Positions 44,201 to 52,112 are shown, counted from the stretch's first letter. The stretch: 64,000 nucleotides of DNA from Salinigranum rubrum (GCF_002906575.1 NZ_CP026309.1:3100001-3164000); one strand, 5' to 3'. Numbers and translations: made by a program. Notes: a model not told the origin generated them from the letters alone.

Positions 44201-44456
44201 TCCGACCGTCGGGGAGGAACGTGAGCGAGATGGGCTGGACGAGGCCGTCGACGACGGTTTCGGTCGTGAAATCCGACGGGTCTGTCGACCCCAGGCTACC
44301 AGTGCCGAGCGGGGTGTCGTGGGCGCCGTCGTGTGCGGCGACCGGTTCGGATGCGACGTGAACGAAAGAGACGAGCGACCCAGTCACGACGAAGAACACG
44401 AACAGCACGGTGACGAACGATCGAGCGTGGGTGGTGTGACGGGGATGTAGGAGCAT
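38241..44456 (-). CDS. Giant secreted sugar-dehydrogenase/LamG-repeat protein
   Basis: A 2071-residue secreted protein. Signal peptide to about residue 40. A glucose/sorbosone dehydrogenase beta-propeller runs about 58-405, with GERGLISIVVDPQF, HFGGGLEFGPDGLLYLTTG and YGLRNPYRAKWD. A PKD domain is at 418-498 (YTWEFGDGTTATG), an Ig-like domain at 500-598 and a PEGA-like domain at 600-682. The rest is made of LamG-like domains (684-902, 1010-1228, 1430-1648, 1850-2070), cadherin-like domains (905-1008, 1330-1428, 1752-1848) and Ig-like domains (1230-1328, 1652-1750). There is no C-terminal anchor. It neighbours the polysaccharide locus, so binding or oxidation of surface glycans is an inference. 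Confidence 0.85.
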   Translation of the reverse strand: MLLHPRHTTHARSFVTVLFVFFVVTGSLVSFVHVASEPVAAHDGAHDTPLGTGSLGSTDPSDFTTETVVDGLVQPISLTFLPDGRMLVLEKGGRIVITDPSDTSLDSQTYMTLTNIDTTGERGLISIVVDPQFLQNGYFYLYYQPATPAQSRVARFQHVENSGGLSSRGDRSSETVIWENPDTYVGEYHFGGGLEFGPDGLLYLTTGEEFDPALSQDLSNAGGKIHRFSPNGTVPADNPFLDNASAIDSVWAYGLRNPYRAKWDLSTHRFFVGDVGGNVVDSREEVNLGEAGANYAWPICEGDCAGSEYTDPLYSYPHRDVGGSIISGPVYRGNQYPSAYTGAYFFADYAYNELRYLTFDDTGAVTGDYLFRTFAGRPVDLVEGPDGALYSPLIAYGNVKRVEYKFATDSPYITGAGADVTQGDAPLTVEFTGFAEDPNDEALTYTWEFGDGTTATGSTVTHTYSSTGVYQARLRVTDASGNEDISDPIEITVGSGPVVQIGSPTDGSTFVAGDTITFSGSATTAAGDPVPPEDLSWTVLFTHNDHTHPVLGPVSGSSGSFDIARTGHDYHGDTGYRISLTATDTSTGVSSTQSVDIDPEKVDLTIDTSPDGIDVSIDGIPDTTPYVYDTLIGFDHTLTAPAAQCVAGTTYEFDSWSDGGARSHVVRVPTTDTTYTATYVASGPCTSSGVPTDGLVAQYESTQGLSTSGGTVTGWSDVSGNGNDLTAVGDPQVASDAPNGEQVVAFDGTGDALVRTGLTGFPSGDADRTVVALVRYDSPGYGGVGYGSPALNQLFGLSVNPDGEMMVQGWGRRNDFHTTTVGTGAGWLTQAAVHSNGALTHYKDGTVIDSASHAFATTTDRIVMGAEIDEDPYVDMDVAAVFVYDRALSDTERQQVEEYLQQQYVTTPTTSDTAPVAADDSASVAQGGSVTVDVLANDADADGDIDPSSVRITEYPVSGDVSVDSATGAVTYDHDGSSSTSDSFRYTVADSTANVSNEAVVSVSISGSPPPSDLPVTSGLALHLDSTTGVATSGGAVTTWADQSGNGNDLTASGGPTLATSPTGAQVVRFDGVDDVASRTGGLAAVPTGDGDRTMFVVAEYREVGYGGVAYGLPKRNQVFGLAVDPNGDLMVQGWGGPNDYVSTTAGTGTGWFTQSVVHSNGAFTHYKDGTAIDSATHTFATDNDRLVVGAEMTPAPYLDMDVAAVIIYDRALSDTERQQVEDYLQQQYVGTGTSTASVSITDPTEGATVTGSDLSVSWDATAAQSGDHVHLSLDGGPVVDDRPLSGTYTFTGVAAGSHTVTATVADSGHAAYTNPGATDSVTVTLEAATTNSPPVATDDSASVSQGGSTTVDVLANDDDPDGSLDPTTVQVTSYPASGTLVVDAATGAIEYTHDGSATTSDSFAYTVDDDAGATSNEATVSVSVSSSPPPSDLPVTSGLALHLDSTTGVTTSGGSVTTWADQSGNGNDLTASGGPSLATSPTGAQVVRFDGVDDVASRTGGLAAVPTGDADRTMFVVAEYREVGYGGVAYGSPSTNDAFGLSVGPDGNLMVQGWGGSNDYISTTAGTGAGWLTQSVVHSNGAFTHYRDGTSIDSATHSFTTTANRIVVGAEMTPAPYLDMDVAAVVIYDRALTDTERQQVEDYLQQTYVGSGGSTSTASVSITDPTEGATVTGSDLSVSWDATAAQSGDHVHLSLDGGAVVDDRPLSGTYTFTGVAAGSHTVTATVADSGHAAYTNSEATDSVTVTLEAASTDTAPVATDDSASVAQGGSVTVDVLANDADADGDIDPTTVQVTSYPASGTLVVDAATGAIEYTHDGSVTTSDSFAYTVADSTGNVSNEAVVSVSISTSSSDLPVTSGLALHLDSTTGVTTSGGSVTTWADQSGNGNDLTASGGPTLATSPTGAQVVRFDGVDDVASRTGGLTGVPTGNADRTVFVVAEYREVGYGGVAYGLPKENQVFGLSVDPNGDLMVQGWGGPNDYVSTTAGTGTGWFTQSAVHSNGAFTHYKDGTAIDSATHTFATDNDRLVVGAEMTPAPYLDMDVAAVVIYDRALTDTERQQVEAYLQQTYVG
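38244..39503 (-). repeat. 1260-bp coding repeat, unit 1 (Ig + cadherin-like + LamG)
   Basis: This unit and the next are offset by exactly 1260 bases (for example the start of the phrase at 38251 and at 39511) and are nearly identical over long runs. The unit encodes the C-terminal Ig-like, cadherin-like and LamG domains of the 2071-residue protein. Confidence 0.8.
39504..40763 (-). repeat. 1260-bp coding repeat, unit 2 (Ig + cadherin-like + LamG)
   Basis: Second copy of the 1260-base unit, in phase with unit 1 and with the following partial unit (phrase positions 39511 and 40771). Long stretches such as the Ig-like region around 40550-40740 match 39290-39480 almost base for base. Confidence 0.8.
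40764..41748 (-). repeat. 985-bp coding repeat, unit 3 (cadherin-like + LamG, no Ig)
   Basis: The same order as units 1 and 2 but without the Ig-like domain, so the offset to the next copy is 985 bases (40771 to 41756). A fourth, more diverged LamG copy lies at about 41749-42405. Confidence 0.75.
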
Positions 44457-45020
44457 GATGGAAGCGAGAGAGACGGATTTTACCAGTCATACACACTCTG
44501 GTGAATAAGTTAGACACTGCAATCTGCACGGGGCGGCGTGATGGGAATAACGTACCGCGGATTAATTATCACGGAATCAGATACATGCCGCCGCAGACAG
44601 GGGAAATCCCCACCGACAGGGACGGCGGCGGCAGAGGGGTGCAGTCCGGTGAAACGGCCGGTTAGGATCGCGTTATCGAGACGGACACACCATAACATCC
44701 GTGTTTCTGATACGATCGGCGACCTCTCATCGAGGCGTGAATTCCCGACGCGCACAGCGAGAGAGGCGTCACCGTCCCCGAGACGGTCACGAGAGAGACG
44801 ACATCGACCGGTCGAGGACCACGACGAACGACACGGCGACGTCTCGGTGGGACCTGTCGTCCGGAGGAGTGAAACCGGGGCGGGGACGGCTGCGGTTCGG
44901 GGCCGGAACGCGGATTAGTGTCGGACCCGCGTGGTTGGTCGGTCTATACTCATACCCTCTCACCGGCAAAGAGGAGCCAGACAAGTGTCACGAAGAGGAG
45001 TGCGAGGACTCGTCGCCCGG
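44457..45020. other. Divergent spacer between the giant gene and the flippase gene
   Basis: About 560 bases without a recognisable gene; promoters for both divergent genes should lie here. A perfect palindrome GGGGAAATCCCC is at 44600-44611, and an A/T-rich patch is at 44561-44585. Short frames on the minus strand are not convincing. In-frame GTG at 44985 is a possible alternative flippase start. Confidence 0.4.
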
Positions 45021-46487
45021 ATGGTTCCGGACGGTGATCTCACGGAACGAGCTGTCAAGAGCGGGCTGTGGGCGTCGGCGATCACCGCCGGGAACCGCGG
45101 TCTCCAGATCGTCACCCTCGTCGTCATCGCCGGGCTGCTCGGTCCGACGGCGCTCGGACTCCTCGGCATCGCGCTGCTCACCCTCGCCGTGCTCGAAGTG
45201 TTCTCGAACCTCGGGATGGACGCGGCACTCATCCAGCGTCGGGAGGCGAACGTCGACGCGTATCTCGACACCGCGTGGGTGATGCAGGTCGTCCGTGGGG
45301 TCGTGCTGGCCGTCGTCGCGTGGACGATTGCCCCGCACGCGGCCGTGTTCTTCGGCGAGCCACGGAGCGTCGACCTGATACGCGCGATCGGGTTCTCGCC
45401 GCTCCTCTTGGGACTGCGGAATCCGGCCGTGATGTACTTCCAGAAGAACCTGGAGTTCCACCGCCAGTTCGGCTACCAGCTGTCGGGAACGGTCGTCGAC
45501 GTGAGCGTCGCGCTCGTGCTGGCGATTACGACGGGGAGCGTCTGGGCACTCGTCCTCGGGAAGCTCGCGGGCGACGTGACCCGGACGCTCGTGTCGTATC
45601 TCATCCACGACTACCGGCCGTCGGTCCGTGCGGACCTGAGTAAGGGGCGCGAGCTGTTCGGCTACGGCAAGTGGATCATGGGCGCGTCCATCACGGCGTT
45701 CCTGCTCGGCCAGGGTGACGACGTCTTCGTCGGTTGGTTCCTCGGTGCGACGGCGCTCGGGCTCTACCAGCTCGCGTACCGCCTGGCGAACGCCCCCGCG
45801 ACCGAAATCACGAAAGTAATCTCCTCGACGATGTTCCCGACGTACTCGAAGCTACAGGACGACCGGTCCGCGGTTCGGGCGGCGTACTTCCGCGTCCTGC
45901 AGTTCACGAGCTTCCTCACCTTCCCGATGAGCGTCGGAATCCTGGTGACCGCACCGCTGTTCGTCACCGGTTTCCTCGGCGAGGAGTGGTTGCCCATGGT
46001 GCCGGTGCTGCAGGTACTCACGCTGTGGGGGCTGCTGCTCTCGGTCGGCGCGAACGTCGGCCCGCTGTTCCGTGCGCTCGGGCGTCCGGACCTCGAGACG
46101 AAGGTGAAGGTCTGGAAGCTCCTCGTGGTCGCGCTCTTGATCTACCCTGCGACGGACGCGTACGGCGTCGTCGGAACCGCAGGTGCGGTCATCGTCGCCT
46201 CGCTCCTCACCTCCGAGCCGCTGGCCAACTACTGGGGGCTGAAGCTCATCGACGGGACGGTCAGACAGTTCGCGCGGACGCTGGCGTACCCGACGGCGAC
46301 GAGCCTCGCGATGGGCGGCGTCGTCTACGCGGTTCGCGAGAGCGTCACGCTGGCACCCGCCGTCGAGTTCGTCGTCCTCGTCGTCGTCGGAATGGCCGCG
46401 TACGCCGGGGCGGTCCTGGTCGTGGAGTCGACGACAGACTACGACGTCGGCTCGATGCTCTCGCTCATCCGGCGGAACCTCGCGTGA
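45021..46487 (+). CDS. Polysaccharide flippase (Wzx/COG2244 type)
   Basis: A 488-residue membrane protein with about 12-14 helices that should move lipid-linked oligosaccharides across the membrane. Family features: start MVPDGDLTERAVKSGLWAS, RREANVDAYLDTAWVMQVVR near residue 73, YFQKNLEFHRQFGYQL near 140 and YQLAYRLANAPATEITKVIS near 250. The ATG at 45021 is chosen because homologues begin about ten residues before TERAVKSG; upstream in-frame codons reach 44931. It leads the surface-glycan locus. Confidence 0.85.
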   Translation: MVPDGDLTERAVKSGLWASAITAGNRGLQIVTLVVIAGLLGPTALGLLGIALLTLAVLEVFSNLGMDAALIQRREANVDAYLDTAWVMQVVRGVVLAVVAWTIAPHAAVFFGEPRSVDLIRAIGFSPLLLGLRNPAVMYFQKNLEFHRQFGYQLSGTVVDVSVALVLAITTGSVWALVLGKLAGDVTRTLVSYLIHDYRPSVRADLSKGRELFGYGKWIMGASITAFLLGQGDDVFVGWFLGATALGLYQLAYRLANAPATEITKVISSTMFPTYSKLQDDRSAVRAAYFRVLQFTSFLTFPMSVGILVTAPLFVTGFLGEEWLPMVPVLQVLTLWGLLLSVGANVGPLFRALGRPDLETKVKVWKLLVVALLIYPATDAYGVVGTAGAVIVASLLTSEPLANYWGLKLIDGTVRQFARTLAYPTATSLAMGGVVYAVRESVTLAPAVEFVVLVVVGMAAYAGAVLVVESTTDYDVGSMLSLIRRNLA

Positions 46488-46585
46488 ACGACGTTCGAAC
46501 CGGACAGATAGCAGATACATAACACCCGGCGAGGCGGCGTTAGCCGGAGTATGTCTATGCCCTCCACACACATCATCCAGCACAC

Positions 46586-48004
46586 ATGAAACGGAACGTC
46601 GTCCTGATCTGTCTCGACACGGTCAGGAAGGACTACTTCGACCGGTTCGCCCCACGGCTCTCGGCGGCGGCGAACGTCTCCTACGAGCAGTGTCGGACCG
46701 CATCCGCGTGGAGTACACCCAGCCACGCATCGATGCTGACCGGGACGCTCCCGCACGAGCACGGCGTCCACACCCACAACAGGGACTTCTCGACGCTCGC
46801 ACGCGAGGACACCGTCATCGGCGACCTGACGCGCGAGGGGTACGCTGCGCTCGGGGTGAGCGCGAACCTCTTCGTCGGCCCCCGATACGGCTTCGACACG
46901 CTGTTCGACCGGTTCACGCCTGTCACACCCGACGTCGTCTTCCAGGACGCGTGGGAACCGCTCGACGTGGAAGGAACGGGCGTCAGGCGCGGGCTCAACT
47001 ACGTTCGTGCGGCTCGCGACCGGAACCAACTCGGCAAGTACACCGCGAACGTGGCGGCACACCGGGTCAACCAGATCCTGAAGCGCCTCCCGGTCTCCTT
47101 CCAGGACAAAGGAGGCGCCGCGGTCTCCCGTGAGGCGCTCGGACAGATTCGCGAGACCGAGGGCCCCTTCGTCCAGTTCGTCAACTTCATGGACGCCCAC
47201 CAGCCGCACCACCCGTTCCGGGGCATCGACGACTCGCTTCACGCCGTTCCCCGCGGGTGGACCTCCGCCGACGACTTCTACCGCGTCAAGTGGGATATCA
47301 ACCGCGAGGGACGGGTCGAAGAGAACCGCGAGTTCCTCGACCGGTTCGAGCAACTGTACGGTGCCTCCGTCGAGTACCTCGACCGGCTCGTCGTCGACTT
47401 CATCGACCAAGTCCGTGCGGAGACGGACGGCAACACGACGTTCGTCGTCACTGCGGACCACGGTGAAAACCTGGGAGGGGCGGCCGACGGCTACCTGTTC
47501 GAGCACACGTCGAGCCTCTCGGAGGGGCTGTTGCACGTCCCCTGCGTCGTCGTCGACGCGCCGACCGATGACGAGCGCGTCGTCACCGAGACTGTCTCAC
47601 ACCTCCAGTTGCGGGAGTTGCTCGTCGGCCTCGCGCGCGGAGAACTCCCGGACATCTCTCGGGACCGCATCGCCGCCGAGGTGGTCGGCCTCTCGCCCGG
47701 CACGGTCGACCTCACCGCCGACGAGGAGGCGTACTTCGACCGTATGCTCCGGGCAGTCTACGAGGGGGACCGGAAGTACGTCTGGGATTCACAGGGGAAC
47801 GCGCTCGCGTACCGACTCGACTGCGAGCGGCCGTCCTGGCAGGAACTGACCGAGGAGGACGTCCGGCCACCCGAGTGGGCTTCGGCGTTCTTCCCCGGAG
47901 ACATCACGACGGCGAAGGAACGGGCCCGGGACGGCGCTTCCGAGGGACGAGAGACGGTCGACTCGTTCGCCGAGGCCCGACTCCGCGATCTGGGGTATCT
48001 CTGA
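46586..48004 (+). CDS. Sulfatase-superfamily enzyme
   Basis: A 472-residue protein of the alkaline phosphatase/sulfatase fold. The first metal Asp is in LICLDTVRKDY (residue 11). The nucleophile region reads WSTPSHASMLTG around residue 42, where classical sulfatases have Cys/Ser-X-Pro-X-Arg. The second metal site TADHGEN is near residue 291. There is no Cys for formylglycine, so either a Ser/Thr is used or the enzyme transfers phospho-groups rather than hydrolysing sulfate. No signal peptide or membrane helix is seen, suggesting a cytoplasmic task on glycan precursors. It is in line with the flippase. Confidence 0.8.
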   Translation: MKRNVVLICLDTVRKDYFDRFAPRLSAAANVSYEQCRTASAWSTPSHASMLTGTLPHEHGVHTHNRDFSTLAREDTVIGDLTREGYAALGVSANLFVGPRYGFDTLFDRFTPVTPDVVFQDAWEPLDVEGTGVRRGLNYVRAARDRNQLGKYTANVAAHRVNQILKRLPVSFQDKGGAAVSREALGQIRETEGPFVQFVNFMDAHQPHHPFRGIDDSLHAVPRGWTSADDFYRVKWDINREGRVEENREFLDRFEQLYGASVEYLDRLVVDFIDQVRAETDGNTTFVVTADHGENLGGAADGYLFEHTSSLSEGLLHVPCVVVDAPTDDERVVTETVSHLQLRELLVGLARGELPDISRDRIAAEVVGLSPGTVDLTADEEAYFDRMLRAVYEGDRKYVWDSQGNALAYRLDCERPSWQELTEEDVRPPEWASAFFPGDITTAKERARDGASEGRETVDSFAEARLRDLGYL

Positions 48005-48264
48005 GATGCTCGGGAGACGGACCAAGTCGACTGGTGCACGACACGAGCCTTCCGGCTGGGATCGAGGGCGTCGGGACCGGCGTTCTCGTGAACTACGTGT
48101 TCGAGACGCTCGTTCACGTGACGTGCGCACAGCGCGGTGTCGGCCACCCACGACTGAGTCGCGACGCCCGATTCAGACCCACCGAACGGCTCTCTGGCTC
48201 GTCTAAGGCCGCGGAAGGACGGCATTATCTCTCGCAGAGACGCTCGGTGCGGGTGGAAGAGGGT

Positions 48265-48277
48265 TCATAAATAAACC
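48265..48277 (+). promoter_or_regulatory. A/T box before the second sulfatase-family gene
   Basis: TCATAAATAAACC in an otherwise GC-rich 300-base spacer, centred about 33 bases before the ATG at 48304. It indicates an independent promoter rather than read-through from the first sulfatase gene. The rest of the spacer (48005-48260) shows no gene. Confidence 0.45.
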
Positions 48278-48303
48278 GCTCAGTGGGGTTTTGAGGCCCA
48301 GAG

Positions 48304-49818
48304 ATGAACTCAGCTCCACACGTTGTTCTCCTCACTATCGACTGCTGGCGGTACGACAGATGTGGGTTCAACGGATATTCGAGACCGACGACGCCGGCGC
48401 TCGACGAACTGGCGGGCGAGTCGTTCGTGTTCGACCGCGCGTTCGCGACGGGGAGTGTCACCGCGGGGTCGTTCCCCGGTATCCTCGCCGGGCACCACTC
48501 GTACGACGGATCGGTCAACAGCCGACATCCCCGGTCCGAGGTTCAGGGGATACCGCCCGGTAGCGAAACCCTCGCGAGCCACTTTCGGACGAACGGCTAC
48601 CGGACCGTCGCGACGGTCACCAATGCACATCTCCTGCCGAGTCTGAATTTCGACGCCGGGTTCGACGAGTTCGACAACGTCGAGGTGGGCGACCGAGACG
48701 ACGAGGGCGGTGACGAGTCGTCGGTCGGCGACGACCGCGAGCGCGAAGGAGAGACGGACAGCGGGTCGCGCGGGCCGACCATGGGCGACGTCTTCCAGGA
48801 ACTCCGCCGCCGCCTCCGCTGGGAGCAGGGGTCCGCGTCGCTCCTCCGGAACCCGTACGCCCTGCCCTTCGTCGCCTACCGGTTCAACCAACTCCAGAAC
48901 TGGCCGAGCCCGCCGGCCGCGTCGGTGATCGACGCCTTCACCCAACAGCTGGACGACGCCTTCGAGTCGGGCACACCCGTGTTCGGCTGGACGCACCTGA
49001 TGGACCTCCACGCGCCGATCCACCCCGCGCAGGTCAACGAGGGAGGGCTGGTCTCGACCGCTCGCTTCGAGGCGTTCCGCTGTGACGTCGAACGGCTCTG
49101 TAACGTGTACAGCCCGGGATACAACGCGATGTACGACAGCGTCGTCCGGTACATCGACGGCCAGATCGCCGCGCTGGTCGCCCACCTGAAAGAGCGGGGC
49201 GTGTGGGAGAACACCGTCCTCGTGGTGACGGGCGACCACGGCGAGGCGCTCGGTGACCGCGGGTTCTACGGCCACCCGGCCCACTACATGTACGACGAAC
49301 TCCTCCACGTGCCCCTGCTGGTCCGGGCGCCGATGGGTATCGGGAGGCGCCTCGACGGGCCGTTCTCGCTCGGCTGGCTCCACGAACTCGTCTCCGACGT
49401 CGCGGGCGTTCCCCGTGGGCAGTTCCCCGCCGAGAGCGGTCGGACCTCCCACGTCACCGACGAAGGTGACGAGGACGCCGTCGTGGTGTCGGACGCGCTC
49501 GACGACCTCGGCCACAGCATCGTGACGCGGAACGGTGCGTGGAAGTACTGGCGGGTCTGCGACGCGAGAAAGGAGTGGGTGTACATCGACCTCGACGAGG
49601 AGAACCCGACGACGTGGGACTGGACCGAGGAGGGGACGGCGTTCAGAGTCGACTCCGACCGGACCGAACGGCACCCGCTCCCGGGAGGGGTGGCGCCGGA
49701 GGCCCTCTCGCGGCTCGCGGACGACCTCGAAACGACGAACGCTGACCGTCCCAAACTCCGCGTCGAGTACGACTCGGACGTCGAGGACCGGCTCAAACAA
49801 CTCGGCTACCAGATGTAG
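48304..49818 (+). CDS. Sulfatase-superfamily enzyme
   Basis: A 504-residue paralogue of the previous enzyme. The metal Asp is in LLTIDCWRYDRCGFNGY (residue 13), the nucleophile region is ATGSVTAGSFPGILAG around residue 55, and the second metal site is TGDHGEALGDRGFYGH near residue 311. An acidic insertion (residues about 135-160) is peculiar to this copy. Both sulfatase-family proteins end in a similar RLxxLGY tail, which suggests a common ancestor. The likely substrate is a cell-surface glycan or its carrier. Confidence 0.8.
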   Translation: MNSAPHVVLLTIDCWRYDRCGFNGYSRPTTPALDELAGESFVFDRAFATGSVTAGSFPGILAGHHSYDGSVNSRHPRSEVQGIPPGSETLASHFRTNGYRTVATVTNAHLLPSLNFDAGFDEFDNVEVGDRDDEGGDESSVGDDREREGETDSGSRGPTMGDVFQELRRRLRWEQGSASLLRNPYALPFVAYRFNQLQNWPSPPAASVIDAFTQQLDDAFESGTPVFGWTHLMDLHAPIHPAQVNEGGLVSTARFEAFRCDVERLCNVYSPGYNAMYDSVVRYIDGQIAALVAHLKERGVWENTVLVVTGDHGEALGDRGFYGHPAHYMYDELLHVPLLVRAPMGIGRRLDGPFSLGWLHELVSDVAGVPRGQFPAESGRTSHVTDEGDEDAVVVSDALDDLGHSIVTRNGAWKYWRVCDARKEWVYIDLDEENPTTWDWTEEGTAFRVDSDRTERHPLPGGVAPEALSRLADDLETTNADRPKLRVEYDSDVEDRLKQLGYQM

Positions 49819-49890
49819 CGGTGAGACGGGGCTGTCGATTCGATCTCCGTCTCGCGAACCACATCGATGACGCGGGAGCGTCCGTTCGGT

Positions 49891-50853
49891 CTACTTCAGC
49901 GGTGCGACGGCGTGTTCGCGCGGAGCGGTCGGGTCCCCGGTGAGCGTGACGGGGTTCGGCTCCATCTGCACCCACGAGAGCAGGTGGTCGTGGAAGTCCC
50001 GCATGTTCGTCCGGCCGTCGAGGTCCATCGGTCGGGAGAGCGAGTAGAACGGCCGGTTGTAGTGGGTTCTCCCTCGTAAACTGTTGGCCGCGCCGTTCTC
50101 CGAGCAGAACACGACGAGGTCGTACTTCCCCTCGGCGAGTTCGCAAATCTCGCCCGCGAACGCGTCGATTCGGCGGTAGATCTCTTCGACCTTCTCCAGG
50201 TTCGGCTCGTCGGCGTAGACGAGATAGAGGTGCTGGTAGGAGTCGAGGATCTGGAACTGCGTCATGAAGAACTGCCGCGGGTCGCCCGCGAGCGCCTCGC
50301 GGAACCGACGGCTGCGCCACGCGAAGTTCTTCTCCGCGAGGTCGACGGCGCCGGCCTCACCGAACTCCGGTAGCCGTCGTGGGTCGAGGATGTTTCGCCC
50401 CAGTGCCCACGAGGGCTCGGGGTTGTACGCGGGGACGTACAGCGCCTCGCTGTCGGGAATCTTCTCGAACAGCGTCGGAACCAGCAGGTCGTCGCGGAGG
50501 TAGTTGCGTTTCTCCAGCCTGGGACGGAGCGTCTGGTAGAACCCCTCTCTCAGGGGACGCGTCCGGGCTTCGAGCCCGTGGAAGAACGGCTTCTGGTAGG
50601 TCCGCGGTCGGATGACGCGCTTTTCGAGCCACTCGATTTCCGGGTCAGTGTAGTGTTTTCGCCCGGTGACACCGCTCGTGCGCCAGTCGTGGCCGGTAAT
50701 GAGCTGCGAGGTGATCTGCGTGGAGACGTCGCGCGTCTGCCAGAGATTGTCGACCTCGACACCGCCGTACTGCGCTTGTTTGAGATGTCGACAGTCGAAC
50801 CGTTCGAGGTAGTGCAAATCGACCCCGCCGAACATGACGGTGAGAACCTTCAT
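49891..50853 (-). CDS. Alkaline-phosphatase-fold protein with degenerate metal site
   Basis: A 320-residue protein starting MKVLTVMFGGVDLHYLERF. The layout (N-terminal Asp after a hydrophobic strand, C-terminal VFCSENGAANSL near residue 252) follows the sulfatase/phosphoglycerate-mutase superfamily. The usual Asp-His-Gly is here Glu-Asn-Gly, and no Ser/Thr nucleophile motif is obvious. It may therefore be a non-catalytic or altered relative. It converges with the second sulfatase gene, on the opposite strand. The ATG at 50853 is chosen from the start of the first strand. Confidence 0.6.
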   Translation of the reverse strand: MKVLTVMFGGVDLHYLERFDCRHLKQAQYGGVEVDNLWQTRDVSTQITSQLITGHDWRTSGVTGRKHYTDPEIEWLEKRVIRPRTYQKPFFHGLEARTRPLREGFYQTLRPRLEKRNYLRDDLLVPTLFEKIPDSEALYVPAYNPEPSWALGRNILDPRRLPEFGEAGAVDLAEKNFAWRSRRFREALAGDPRQFFMTQFQILDSYQHLYLVYADEPNLEKVEEIYRRIDAFAGEICELAEGKYDLVVFCSENGAANSLRGRTHYNRPFYSLSRPMDLDGRTNMRDFHDHLLSWVQMEPNPVTLTGDPTAPREHAVAPLK

Positions 50854-51105
50854 CGAAGCTCTCACGCGTGCGAGGGTCGTTAACATACGTTGGCTAATCG
50901 AACAGGGCTGCCGGTTTGGCGCCCGTTAACCGACCGTCTCCCTGTCGACGAACCGTGGCGGTGGTGTCCGAATCGGGCGCTGACGAACCTCCGTCGACCG
51001 TTCGAGCGGTCGGCTGTCGGCCGCCCGAACGGTGGTAGTCGTCTCGCGTCGAGCCGCCGGTAACGAGGGTCGTAACTAAGCGCTCAGGACACCGTTAACA
51101 GGTGT

Positions 51106-51999
51106 ATGAGCGTCCACGCCGTGTCGGTCCTCGCGGCCCTCCTCGTCGTTCTCTCGGGGACAGCCGTCGGAGGTGTTCCGCTGGAACTGCAGACTACTGG
51201 GGCGTACGCCGTCGTCACCGAGAACAGCGTCCACACGCCGGTCGAGACCGTCCGACTCGGCGAGACCAGTGTCGACGTCTCCGCGACGTCCCCCCACGAC
51301 GGGTACGAACCCCTCAACGTCACCGTCGTCGCCCCCGCGGACGAGGCGGTCCGCGTCGAACTGTTCGACGCGAACGGGGACCGGCGGACGGCCCTCACGC
51401 CCAGCGCGGACGGAACCGTCTCGATTCCGACCGACGCCCTGTCGTCGGGAACGTACTACATCGCCGTTCGAGCCGAGGGCCAGATTCGGGCCGCCGAACG
51501 GGCGGTCGTCTCGCGGCACGACGTGACGTTCTCCGCTATCGAGTCCGCGTCGACCGCCGACGAACTCCGGTTCCGCATCGGCATCATCCCCGGTGGCGAC
51601 ATCCCCTACCGCGACGTCGAGGTCGTCGCAACGGACGGCACCGACGAGGTGGTCGTGAGCGCGACCGAGGTTCGGCTCGGGCTCTACGAGGCGACGGTCG
51701 ACCGAACGTCCCTCCCGCCGGGTGAACACGCCGTCTACGCGCGCCTCGTCGGGCGACCGGGTCCGTACGTCGGGATGAGCGACGCTGTCGCGGTCACCGT
51801 CGAGGGCGAGGCGAGCCAGGAGGGACAGTCCGTGACGACCGGGACGGTGACCGACGTTGCGACCGAAGACGCGGAGTCGCTCTCCACGACCGACGGGGTC
51901 GGAGTGACGACGACGCGGTTCCCCGAGACGGGAGTCGTACTCCTCCTCGCGCTCCTGCTAGCGGGGGGCGTGATGTACCGGGTGCGTCGGCGTCGCTGA
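51106..51999 (+). CDS. Surface protein with C-terminal membrane anchor
   Basis: A 297-residue exported protein: signal peptide (VSVLAALLVVLSGTAVGG), two beta-sandwich domains of roughly 90 residues, a Thr/Ser/Glu linker and a C-terminal helix (ETGVVLLLALLLAGGVMY) followed by RVRRRR. The orientation would be outside with a short basic tail inside. No enzymatic motif is seen. Its place inside the glycosylation locus makes it a candidate target or scaffold. Confidence 0.65.
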   Translation: MSVHAVSVLAALLVVLSGTAVGGVPLELQTTGAYAVVTENSVHTPVETVRLGETSVDVSATSPHDGYEPLNVTVVAPADEAVRVELFDANGDRRTALTPSADGTVSIPTDALSSGTYYIAVRAEGQIRAAERAVVSRHDVTFSAIESASTADELRFRIGIIPGGDIPYRDVEVVATDGTDEVVVSATEVRLGLYEATVDRTSLPPGEHAVYARLVGRPGPYVGMSDAVAVTVEGEASQEGQSVTTGTVTDVATEDAESLSTTDGVGVTTTRFPETGVVLLLALLLAGGVMYRVRRRR

Positions 52000-52112
52000 C
52001 AAATCCGTTTGGCCGCTCGTTTTCGTGAACGTCCCCGTCGACAGTGAGCAGGAGGCGTATCGAGCGAGCGGGAGGGGTGGCTCATCGTTCGAGTTCGGGG
52101 AGAGACGGTCGA

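Noticed and set aside
41535-44450. 971-codon open frame on the plus strand opposite the giant gene
   Set aside because: It is the GC-rich shadow of the real minus-strand gene: Arg/Val/Asp-rich composition, no domain motifs, while the opposite frame carries clear propeller and PKD motifs.
44457-45020. Possible riboswitch or RNA gene in the divergent spacer
   Set aside because: GGTGAAAC-like and GGGGAAATCCCC words are present, but no consistent secondary structure or known riboswitch core could be assembled.
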